Source: an uncultured Parvibacter sp.
GTDB taxonomy: Bacteria; Actinomycetota; Coriobacteriia; Coriobacteriales; Eggerthellaceae
DNA: 6,844 nucleotides
Direction of reading: 5' to 3'
Assembly: GCA_910587945.1 (NCBI GenBank)
Contig: CAJUNI010000046.1
Coordinates: 5,975 to 12,818, forward strand
Shown here in pieces: positions 1-6,553 of the stretch. The number at the start of each line of letters is the position of its first letter. The stretch's first letter is position 1. The position numbers were made by a program, and so were the translations under genes. The notes under the pieces are model-generated. The model was given only the letters and a program-made list of their open reading frames with translations, did not search any database and was not told the origin of the DNA.

Positions 1-182
1 ATCTGCGCAATTTGCGTCGTGCAGCACCGGACACCTATTCCGGCACCATCCAGAAACTGCTTACATTTACCGGTTCCGAGCGCGACGTGGCAGACCCTTG
101 GTATACCGGGGATTTTGAGACCACCTACGATGACATCCAAACAGGATGCACGGCACTTTTGGAGCAGCTTCAAACCTACTGA
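1..182 (+). CDS. Low-molecular-weight protein tyrosine phosphatase, C-terminal part (5' end outside window)
   Basis: Reading from base 3 gives 59 codons ending in TGA at 180-182. The fragment contains ERDVADPWYTGDFETTYDDI, the acid loop and final helix of low-molecular-weight protein tyrosine phosphatases (related to arsenate reductase). In this family the Asp of the Asp-Pro-aromatic motif is the general acid that protonates the leaving tyrosyl group; here it is residue 31 of the visible fragment, in ADPW. The catalytic P-loop (CX5R) lies at the N-terminus and is outside the window, so activity cannot be confirmed. Family members are usually about 150-160 residues, so roughly the last third is seen. 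These are cytosolic enzymes, and bacterial ones often act on tyrosine kinases or exopolysaccharide systems; no such partner is visible. The 3' end overlaps the convergent arcC gene by 7 bases. The family call is firm; the substrate is unknown. Confidence 0.85.
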   Translation, partial: LRNLRRAAPDTYSGTIQKLLTFTGSERDVADPWYTGDFETTYDDIQTGCTALLEQLQTY

Positions 183-1141
183 GCGTGAGCCGTAATTAGC
201 GTGCCCGTTTCCCCCCGAAGACCAGCAACTGCATGGTCAAGAGAAGTGATGATGGCACGCCCACCCGGGTGGGCTTCCACAAATTTCACGCAGGCTTCCA
301 CCTTAGGCAACATGCTTCCAGGGGCAAACTGTCCTTGGGCAATATAGTCGCGCGCCTCGGCCGTGGTCATAGCATCAATAGCCTTTTGGGTAGGCTTTCC
401 AAAATCGGTATAGACCTTTTCTACCGCCGTCAAAATAACCAGGATATCCGCTTGAATCCGCCAAGCAAGGATAGCGCTCGTAAGATCCTTATCCACAATG
501 GCATCTACCGCTTGGTATTGCCCGTCTTTTTGGATCACGGGCACGCCACCGCCGCCTGCCGCAATGACCACACAACCATCGGCCATAAGGTCGCGAATAG
601 TTTCCATCTCCACGATATCTTGGGGCACGGGACTGGGCACCACGCGACGCCACCCTCGCCCTGAATCTTCGTGGACCTGACAACCCGTAGCTTTTGCAAA
701 AGCCTTCGCTTCAGCCTCGGTCATAAAGGCGCCGATGGGCTTTTCGTAATCCTTAAACGCCGGATCGTTAGCATCCACCACAACATGGGTGGGAACGTTG
801 GCAACGGTGCGCATAATATCTTGACTTCGGAATTGGTTCATAAGCTGGCAGGTGAGCTGCATCCCAATATAGCCCTGTGACATGGCATTACAGTCAGCAA
901 GCGGCATAAAGGGCACTTGGTTTTTGGGATCCTTAGACGCTACATTGAACGCTTCGTCAATGATGCCTACCTGAGGGCCATTACCGTGGGTAACCACCAC
1001 ATTGATGCCTTCTTTAACCATTGATGCCAGATGAGTCGAGGTGCCCTTGAGCAACGAGAGCTGCTCTTCGGGCGTATTCCCGAGCGCATTGCCTCCAAGC
1101 GCAATTACTACTCGCTTGCCATCCAATTCGTTTTGCAGCAT
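176..1141 (-). CDS. arcC: Carbamate kinase
   Basis: This 321-residue protein matches carbamate kinase, an amino-acid-kinase-fold enzyme that transfers phosphate from carbamoyl phosphate to ADP, giving ATP and carbamate. It is usually the last step of arginine deiminase or agmatine/allantoin catabolism and acts in the cytosol. Visible landmarks are the nucleotide/phosphate loop ALGGNAL (14-20), THGNGPQVG (51-59), the family signature DSGRGWRRVVPSPVP (159-173), the glycine loop AAGGGGVPV (194-202), VDAIVDKDLTSAILA (212-226), LTAVEKVY (237-244) and PGSMLPKVEA (274-283). Length is close to the usual 310-315. The ATG is preceded by GAAAGGA on the minus strand with 7 bases between, which supports this start although it leaves about seven more residues before the first strand than is typical. 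The TAG stop lies inside the end of the convergent phosphatase gene. No arcA, arcB or arcD is visible, so it is either monocistronic or first in a transcript; the next + strand gene is divergent. Confidence 0.95.
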   Translation of the reverse strand: MLQNELDGKRVVIALGGNALGNTPEEQLSLLKGTSTHLASMVKEGINVVVTHGNGPQVGIIDEAFNVASKDPKNQVPFMPLADCNAMSQGYIGMQLTCQLMNQFRSQDIMRTVANVPTHVVVDANDPAFKDYEKPIGAFMTEAEAKAFAKATGCQVHEDSGRGWRRVVPSPVPQDIVEMETIRDLMADGCVVIAAGGGGVPVIQKDGQYQAVDAIVDKDLTSAILAWRIQADILVILTAVEKVYTDFGKPTQKAIDAMTTAEARDYIAQGQFAPGSMLPKVEACVKFVEAHPGGRAIITSLDHAVAGLRGETGTLITAHAQ

Positions 1142-1148
1142 GCTCGTT

Positions 1149-1155
1149 TCCTTTC
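1149..1155 (-). promoter_or_regulatory. Ribosome binding site of arcC
   Basis: The minus strand reads GAAAGGA here, complementary to the 16S rRNA 3' end, with 7 bases before the arcC ATG. It decides the start in favour of the ATG at 1141. Confidence 0.75.
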
Positions 1156-1307
1156 TCGCCGTTTCTCCTTCCTACTCTAGGAACCTCCAACCACGCGCAG
1201 TACTTCCGGGAACGAACTGTGACGGTTTTGATGCTCAGTTTGCACCCTCTCGACGCTCACCCTTCTCCTGTCCCGCAACCCTGGAACAACAGCTTGTTTT
1301 TCTCAGG

Positions 1308-1320
1308 AACACGGCGTGTT
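1308..1320. promoter_or_regulatory. Perfect 13-base palindrome, candidate operator
   Basis: AACACG-G-CGTGTT is a perfect inverted repeat with 6-base arms and a 1-base centre. Its right arm runs into TTGACA (1319-1324), sharing two bases. The position between two divergent genes and the near-absence of a loop suggest a protein-binding site for a dimeric regulator rather than an RNA hairpin. No regulator gene is in the window, so the binding protein is unknown. The palindrome is certain; the function is inferred. Confidence 0.4.
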
Positions 1321-1359
1321 GACAAAGAAGACCCACAGACAAAGCTGACTAATTCACTT

Positions 1360-1368
1360 TGGGATAAT
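1360..1368 (+). promoter_or_regulatory. Possible extended -10 promoter element for the YhgE/Pip operon
   Basis: TGGGATAAT fits the extended -10 form TGn followed by a five-of-six match to TATAAT. It would start transcription near 1375 and give a leader of about 60 bases. There is no good -35 at 17 bases upstream. The nearby TTGACA (1319-1324) is too far away to pair with it and has no good -10 of its own at 16-18 bases. The assignment is tentative. Confidence 0.3.
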
Positions 1369-1424
1369 CGACGGCAGAATAGCGGGAACTATCACGAAGG
1401 TCTTCAAACTCAGGAGAAGCCACC

Positions 1425-1430
1425 AAGGAG
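1425..1430 (+). promoter_or_regulatory. Ribosome binding site deciding the GTG start
   Basis: AAGGAG lies 6 bases before the GTG at 1437 and 9 bases before a second GTG at 1440. The reading frame is closed upstream by TAG at 1380-1382, with no in-frame ATG between, so translation must begin at one of these GTG codons. Confidence 0.7.
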
Positions 1431-1436
1431 AGAATA

Positions 1437-4106
1437 GTGGTGCTGAAGCGGGCGGGGAAATATCTCGGTGTTATCTTCGCCATCTTTAAACGCGATTTGT
1501 GGCGCATTCTCAAGAACCCCATAGCGCTCATCATCACGCTCGGCATGATCGTGATGCCTTCGGCCTACGCCTGGTATGTGGTGGCCGCCAACTGGGATCC
1601 TTATAACAACACTGAAGACATGCGCATAGCGGTAGTCAACAACGACAAGGGCTATGAGTCCCCGGACCTGGGCAGCTTAGATGTCGGAGAACAGGTAGTC
1701 ACCGATCTTAAAGAGAATACGACCATGGGCTGGGAGTTTGTTGATGAGGAAGAAGCGCTCAATGGGGTCTATGCAGGCACCTACTGGGCCGCGCTCATTA
1801 TCCCCGAGGATTTCAGCGAAGATTTCGCGAGTGTGACTACCGGTCACTTCACTCAACCGGAGTTGGCTTATTACGTTAACGAGAAGCCCTCTTCCATCGC
1901 TCCCAAGGTGACCGATGCAGCAGCCTCTGCGGTGGAAGACTCCATCAATCGGCAGTTCATCGAAACCGTAGCTGACAAAGTGGTTACCACTACCCAAGAG
2001 GTGGGCTCCTACGCCGAATCCAAAGCCGATGAGGCGGACTCCCAGCTTACCGCAGGCATCAGTCGCGCCCACGAGACGGTTTCTCAAACACGAACCACCC
2101 TTGATGGCCTTGCCGCAGCTCTTGAGACCACGAAGGATTCTGTCACCCTAGCCGATGACACTTTAGGCCAACTGGAGGCATCGCTTCCCACGTTGGAATC
2201 CACCCTGGCTGAGGCGCAAACACTCCTCGGGTCAGCGCGTACGAGCTTCAACCACTACGGCTCCACCCTAAGCGCAAACGTGGTTCAAGGATCCCTGGCA
2301 CTCACCACTGCCACCACCGAGGCAAAACAACTCCTTGGGAGCGTGGCGGGTGCCCTCACCCAAACCCAAAGCACCCTCAATGGTGCCCTAACCCAAGCAG
2401 AAGCGCTGCTCGCCGATAATCAACGGCTCATTGATCAGCTTGAAGTCCAGCTTGCCCAAGACCCCAGCAATACCACCGTTGCCCAAGCCCTCAGCGATGC
2501 CCGCAACGCCACTACCTCACTTCAGCTTACTGTCGATAGCCTTCGCACGGCCCAAGACGAACTCGCTCAAACCCTAGCGGCCCTTACCGCTCAAGCTCAA
2601 GCGCTGGACGAGGCAGCCCAGAGCGGAGCCGGGTCGCTCAAAGGACTCGCAACCACCTTTGAATCGAGCCTGTTGCCCGCCGCCACTGCAAGCCTTGATA
2701 CCCTCAGCCAGGGATTAGGAACCCTCCAAGGGGCGGTACAAGGACTGGCACCCACCTTGACGCAATCCCGCGCCGTCCTCGCTGAGCTCAACGCAACCTT
2801 GACCTCTTCTTCCACCTCTCTTACTACCACCGCGCAATCCCTTGCCACCATGGAAGAGAACTTGGACCGCTGTCAGCGCGACTTGGAGGCGCTCCAAAAC
2901 TCAGCCACCGTTACCATGCTTTCAGAGTATCTCCAGGCGAGCCCTTCAGAGATTGGCTCGTTTATGGCAGCGCCCGTTGCCCTTGATACCCACCTGGTCT
3001 ATCCCGTAAAGAACTACGGTAGCGGCGTGTGCCCCTTCTTCACCAACCTGGCTCTTTGGGTAGCTGGCTTCATCTTGATGGCTATGGTTAAGCTGCGGGT
3101 GGATCCCCAAGGGCTGCCAAAGTTCAGTGCCACCCAAGCTTATTTCGGACGCTGGCTTTTCTACGTAGTGTGCGGGCTTGCCATGGGCTTGGTCTGCTGC
3201 GTTGGCGACCTAATCCTGGGTATTCAGTGCGAACATCCGCTGGCCTTTATTGGTGCCGGACTGCTAACGGTCTTTGTGGATGTCAACCTCATGTACGCCC
3301 TCGCCTACGCATTTCGCCATATCGGCAAAGCCATTGCGGTCATCTTGCTGATCGTACAAATCCCCGGCTCCTCCGGCATGTTCCCCATCGAGATGATGCC
3401 CGCCTTCTTCCAAGCTATCCATCCGCTTTTACCCTTCACCTACTCCATTGATGCGATGCGCGAAGCCATCGGGGGCTTCTATGGATGGGATTATCTCCAC
3501 GACATGTTGCTACTCGGTTTGCTCTTTGTGCCTCTTGGCCTGTTCATCGGCCTTGGTATTGGGCGCAAGGACTTCAACCTCAACATTATGTTCGACCAAA
3601 AGCTCGGCGCCACCGATTTACTCCTGGCAGAGCCCGTACCCAAAAGCGCTAAGGAAGCCGGTCAAGCGTTGCCCGCCCATTATCGGACACGGACACTCAT
3701 CAAAGCGCTACTGGACACTGATGCCTTCCATAGCGCGCTTGTAACTCGGGCGGCGCGCTTCCGCAAACACTATCCGACGCTCGTGCGGATTGGCTGGGTA
3801 GCGCTCATTGCTCAACCGCTTATCACCTTCGCCGTCATGGTGGCCGTCCACGCCACCGTAGATGTACGGATTGAGATGCTCATGGCCATGGTTGGTGGCA
3901 TCATCGTGGTTGATCTCTACCTCATTGTTATTACCTATCTCAACAACACCATTAACCAGCAGCTGGCCCTTGCCAATCTCTCCCCCGAAGCCATGAAAAC
4001 CCAAGCGGGTAGCCAGTTGGGTGTTTCCGCTTCTCCAAAATCTCCGGGCGAAGAACCTCAACCATCCCATTCCTCTGCCGCAGCTGAGAGGAGGGATCGT
4101 TCATGA
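1437..4106 (+). CDS. YhgE/Pip family membrane protein with a C-terminal two-helix extension (first of pair)
   Basis: This 889-residue protein has the YhgE/Pip arrangement. The N-terminal domain carries one membrane segment (about 28-48) and PYNNTEDMRIAVVNNDKGY (55-73). A long Ala/Thr/Gln/Ser-rich, probably helical region spans about 190-490. The C-terminal domain opens with FMAAPVALDTHLVYPVKNYG (509-528) and has five membrane segments (about 534-552, 571-595, 602-624, 630-648, 689-708), resembling ABC-2 type permeases. Unusually, it continues for about 180 residues: a basic segment, two further likely helices (about 783-804 and 816-836) and a polar tail. By topology the central region should lie outside the membrane. 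Relatives include Lactococcus Pip and Bacillus YueB, which serve as phage receptors, and the type VII secretion component EsaA, but no function can be assigned here. The gene starts with GTG and its end overlaps the next gene by 4 bases. The family call is strong; substrate and partners are unknown. Confidence 0.9.
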   Translation: MVLKRAGKYLGVIFAIFKRDLWRILKNPIALIITLGMIVMPSAYAWYVVAANWDPYNNTEDMRIAVVNNDKGYESPDLGSLDVGEQVVTDLKENTTMGWEFVDEEEALNGVYAGTYWAALIIPEDFSEDFASVTTGHFTQPELAYYVNEKPSSIAPKVTDAAASAVEDSINRQFIETVADKVVTTTQEVGSYAESKADEADSQLTAGISRAHETVSQTRTTLDGLAAALETTKDSVTLADDTLGQLEASLPTLESTLAEAQTLLGSARTSFNHYGSTLSANVVQGSLALTTATTEAKQLLGSVAGALTQTQSTLNGALTQAEALLADNQRLIDQLEVQLAQDPSNTTVAQALSDARNATTSLQLTVDSLRTAQDELAQTLAALTAQAQALDEAAQSGAGSLKGLATTFESSLLPAATASLDTLSQGLGTLQGAVQGLAPTLTQSRAVLAELNATLTSSSTSLTTTAQSLATMEENLDRCQRDLEALQNSATVTMLSEYLQASPSEIGSFMAAPVALDTHLVYPVKNYGSGVCPFFTNLALWVAGFILMAMVKLRVDPQGLPKFSATQAYFGRWLFYVVCGLAMGLVCCVGDLILGIQCEHPLAFIGAGLLTVFVDVNLMYALAYAFRHIGKAIAVILLIVQIPGSSGMFPIEMMPAFFQAIHPLLPFTYSIDAMREAIGGFYGWDYLHDMLLLGLLFVPLGLFIGLGIGRKDFNLNIMFDQKLGATDLLLAEPVPKSAKEAGQALPAHYRTRTLIKALLDTDAFHSALVTRAARFRKHYPTLVRIGWVALIAQPLITFAVMVAVHATVDVRIEMLMAMVGGIIVVDLYLIVITYLNNTINQQLALANLSPEAMKTQAGSQLGVSASPKSPGEEPQPSHSSAAAERRDRS
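4089..4094 (+). promoter_or_regulatory. Ribosome binding site of the second YhgE/Pip gene, inside the first gene
   Basis: AGGAGG lies within the last codons of the upstream gene, 8 bases before the ATG at 4103. With the ATGA start/stop overlap at 4103-4106 it indicates coupled translation of the two genes. Confidence 0.85.
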
Positions 4107-6274
4107 AGATGATTTGGGCCATTTTCTCCGGCGATGTGCGCAATCTATTCCGCAATGTCATTGCTGCCATTGTCATCATGGGGCTGATGTTGGTACCCCC
4201 GCTTTACGCATGGTTTACTACCCTTGGATTCTGGGATCCCTATAGCAATACCGGCAATATCAAGGTGGCCGTGGCGTCTCTGGATGAGGGCTACAAATCC
4301 GACTTGCTCCCCTCCTCCATCAATGCGGGCGAATCGGTTATTTCAGCCTTGCGTGCCAACGACCAGTTTGACTGGCAGTTTGTCAGCGAAGACGAAGCCC
4401 TCGATGGCGTTGATTCGGGGAAATACTATGCCGCGCTCATTATTCCCAAAGACTTTTCAGCCAATCTTATGACCGTCTTCTCAGGGGATGCGAAAGAATC
4501 CTCCATTAGCTATTACAGCAACGAGAAGGAGAACGCCATAGCCCAGCGGGTTACCTCTACCGGTGCCTCCACCCTCCAAGAAACGGTCGATGAGACGTTC
4601 ACGAAAACGGTGGCAACCGTAGCCCTTGATACCACTTCAAGTTTGTCCTCATTTATGGATGGCGAAGGAATTCTCGCCTATGGCCAAATGCTTAACGGAC
4701 GCATCGATAGCGCCGTCAACGAACTCACCAGCGCCGCTAATCAAGCGAATGCCTACGCCGATCTCATGGGAACCACCGACTCTTTAGTAGGCGCCTCCGC
4801 AAGCATCTTAGAGGAAGCAGGTCAGAGTCCCGACAGACTCGCGCCATTGCTCGCTGACGGACAGCAAAGCCTCCAAGACGCCCAGGAAGGATTGCACGAG
4901 GTTACCCGATCGGCTGACACTGCTCTCGCTCAAGCCGACGCCAGTTTCGATGTAGTTGCCCAAGCTACTAACCAGGCCTTTGATCAGGCCGAACAAGATC
5001 CAGCCGCCGCAGCCGCGCTTCTTACCCAATGCCAGCAAGATGTGGGTACCTTGGCCGAGGCCTACCATCAAGTGGCTGATACCTTAACGAGCCTAGCACC
5101 CGGAAGTGAAAGCGCCGCCAGTGCTGCTGCCGTGGGCAGCGCCCTTGGCACGCTGGAACATAGCTTGGGGACTGCCGCTGAAACCGCCGGCGCCAGCACA
5201 GGATCCATCGATGATGCCAAACAGCAAGTAGATGAAGCACTCGCTCAAGCCCGAAGCGCCTTGGATGGCTGCAAGAATCTCTACAGTGGCGAGCTGCAAG
5301 ACCAACTTTCGGCCTTAACGAGCCACCTCGAGTCCGTAAGCTCCGATACCCTCGCTTTAGGTGATGGGCTCAAAACCACCGCAAGTGAATTAGGGGAAGC
5401 CACGGGCTCCCTCAGCTCCAGCCTCCAAGAGGCAGAAACCTCGCTGCGCCTTGCCGCCCAAGCCCTGCAAGAAGCAGCCACACAACTTCAGGAAGCCCAA
5501 GCAGATTTGCAAGGGGCCTTGGATCGCCAGGACATCGACGAGATTCGCCGCATCATTGGCAATAACCCTGACGCCGTTGCAGCATTTCTGGCGGCTCCCA
5601 CTAAGCTCGATCGTCATGCTGTCTATCCCATGGCCAACAATGGCAGTGCCATGAGCCCGTTCTACACCTCGCTCTGTTTATGGATTGGTGCGATCTTCAT
5701 GGTGGCTCTTATGAGTGTGAGCCTCTCCCCTGCGCGGCAAAATGAGCTCGCAGCTAAGTTTGGCCGCAAGCCCACCAACGCCGAAGCCTACCTCGGTCGC
5801 TACGGAGTGTTTGCCCTGTTAGGAGTTGCCCAGGCTCTTATTGTGGGACTTGGCAACGTCTTTTTCCTTGGTGTTGAGTGCGAACACTTTTGGCTCTACC
5901 TGCTCGCCTGCGTGGTAGCCGCGTTAGTGTTTACAAATCTGGTCTATACCTTGACGGTTTCCTTTGGAAACATCGGCAAAGCCTTGGCCATTATTGGGCT
6001 GGTTCTGCAATTGGGAGGCGCTGGAGGTCTCATGCCGGTGCAGATGTCCGCCCCCTTCTTCCAGGCCATTTACCCCTGGCTTCCCTTTGCTCACTCCATG
6101 GAAGCGCTCCAAGGAGCAATGGCGGGCATCTATGGGAATCACTACCTGGTAAGCCTTGCCATGCTCTTGGCCTTCTTGATTCCTTCGTTCATCCTGGGAT
6201 TAGTGCTTCGCCGCCCCGTCATTCGATTAAACAACTGGGTCCTCGTAAAACTCGACGAAACCAAGTTCCTCTAG
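4103..6274 (+). CDS. YhgE/Pip family membrane protein (second of pair)
   Basis: This 723-residue paralogue of the preceding gene product has the standard YhgE/Pip layout. One N-terminal membrane segment (about 17-38) is followed by PYSNTGNIKVAVASLDEGYK (46-65) and WQFVSEDEALDGVDSGKYY (91-109), which closely parallels the neighbour's WEFVDEEEALNGVYAGTYW. A helical Ala/Gln/Ser/Leu-rich region runs from about 190 to 485. The C-terminal domain starts at FLAAPTKLDRHAVYPMANNG (495-514) and has about five membrane segments (521-541, 567-589, 595-617, 624-642, 683-703). It ends soon after the last helix and lacks the neighbour's two-helix extension. Both proteins keep a Cys-Glu-His triplet at the same place between membrane segments (here 592-594). 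The ATG overlaps the upstream stop by 4 bases and has a strong Shine-Dalgarno, so the start is secure. The two proteins may form a heteromeric envelope complex, which is inference. Substrate is unknown. Confidence 0.9.
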   Translation: MKMIWAIFSGDVRNLFRNVIAAIVIMGLMLVPPLYAWFTTLGFWDPYSNTGNIKVAVASLDEGYKSDLLPSSINAGESVISALRANDQFDWQFVSEDEALDGVDSGKYYAALIIPKDFSANLMTVFSGDAKESSISYYSNEKENAIAQRVTSTGASTLQETVDETFTKTVATVALDTTSSLSSFMDGEGILAYGQMLNGRIDSAVNELTSAANQANAYADLMGTTDSLVGASASILEEAGQSPDRLAPLLADGQQSLQDAQEGLHEVTRSADTALAQADASFDVVAQATNQAFDQAEQDPAAAAALLTQCQQDVGTLAEAYHQVADTLTSLAPGSESAASAAAVGSALGTLEHSLGTAAETAGASTGSIDDAKQQVDEALAQARSALDGCKNLYSGELQDQLSALTSHLESVSSDTLALGDGLKTTASELGEATGSLSSSLQEAETSLRLAAQALQEAATQLQEAQADLQGALDRQDIDEIRRIIGNNPDAVAAFLAAPTKLDRHAVYPMANNGSAMSPFYTSLCLWIGAIFMVALMSVSLSPARQNELAAKFGRKPTNAEAYLGRYGVFALLGVAQALIVGLGNVFFLGVECEHFWLYLLACVVAALVFTNLVYTLTVSFGNIGKALAIIGLVLQLGGAGGLMPVQMSAPFFQAIYPWLPFAHSMEALQGAMAGIYGNHYLVSLAMLLAFLIPSFILGLVLRRPVIRLNNWVLVKLDETKFL

Positions 6275-6310
6275 CCCGAGCACCCAAGCAAGGCACTTCT
6301 GGTCGATCCT

Positions 6311-6436
6311 AAAAGATTGGGACAAAGCCTCCGCTCGACGCGTCGCTCCTTCAAGCTAACTTCCTCACCTTCGGCTCGGAAGTGGATCTTCCAGTCGCTT
6401 TGGCTTACCTCGCTTCCGGCATTGCCCCAATCTTTC
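6311..6436. repeat. 126-base imperfect palindromic repeat, copy A
   Basis: The ends are perfect 10-base inverted repeats, AAAGATTGGG (6312-6321) and CCCAATCTTT (6426-6435). The stem continues inward as CAA/TTG and GCC/GGC between single mismatches. A second hairpin sits at the centre: ACTTCC (6359-6364) pairs with GGAAGT (6378-6383) around a 13-base loop, extended by AAG/CTT. A self-complementary CGACGCGTCG lies at 6336-6345. Copy B (6554-6679) matches it without gaps, with about 13 differences. The flanks of the two copies do not match, so this is a discrete element rather than a simple tandem duplication. I do not recognise the family. Confidence 0.88.
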
Positions 6437-6456
6437 TTTCACGCATACACAACCAT

Positions 6457-6541
6457 GCCTAGGCAAGTAGAAGGACAAGCGGAGTGAGGGCTGCGTAGCT
6501 TCTGAACGAAGCTTGTCCTTCTACTCCTCAAAACCCTAGGC
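6457..6541. repeat. Long hairpin with perfect 14-base arms between the two repeat copies
   Basis: GTAGAAGGACAAGC (6467-6480) and GCTTGTCCTTCTAC (6511-6524) are perfect reverse complements around a 30-base loop. An outer pair, GCCTAGG (6457-6463) and CCTAGGC (6535-6541), could close the structure further. Inside, AGCTTC (6497-6502) can pair with GAAGCT (6508-6513), which would use part of the 14-base arm and so compete with it. The sequence is unlike the flanking 126-base repeat. No run of T follows either arm, so it is not a classic intrinsic terminator, though it could still slow or end transcription from both convergent genes. Confidence 0.8.
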
Positions 6542-6553
6542 CGTGTCCCGTGC

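Larger units (their letters stand above)
1142..1436. other. Divergent intergenic region between arcC and the YhgE/Pip operon
   Basis: This 295-base region must carry the promoters for both arcC (leftward) and the YhgE/Pip pair (rightward). It contains the arcC ribosome binding site, a perfect 13-base palindrome at 1308-1320, a consensus-like TTGACA at 1319-1324, a possible extended -10 element at 1360-1368, and the ribosome binding site of the first YhgE/Pip gene. I found no convincing -10/-35 pair for arcC on the minus strand. No tRNA or recognisable small gene was seen. Confidence 0.7.

Noticed and set aside
233..664. 143-codon reading frame on the strand opposite arcC
   Set aside because: It is antisense to a clearly conserved kinase gene and has no family features, so it is a shadow frame.
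1174..1202. arcC promoter with TAGAGT as -10 on the minus strand
   Set aside because: The hexamer 17 bases upstream (TACTGC) is a poor -35 and the -10 itself is weak, so I did not list it as a feature.
1285..1298. Short inverted repeat AACAA-CAGC-TTGTT followed by T residues
   Set aside because: A 5-pair, A/T-rich stem is too weak for a terminator or a convincing operator and could easily arise by chance.
1219..1437. 72-codon GTG-start reading frame in the divergent intergenic region, ending at the YhgE/Pip start
   Set aside because: It has no clear ribosome binding site, no recognisable motif and a composition like random sequence, and it spans the likely promoter region. The one-base overlap with the next start is intriguing but not enough.
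5878..6312. 144-codon + strand frame overlapping the end of the second YhgE/Pip gene
   Set aside because: It lies almost wholly within the conserved permease domain in another frame and shows no domain of its own.
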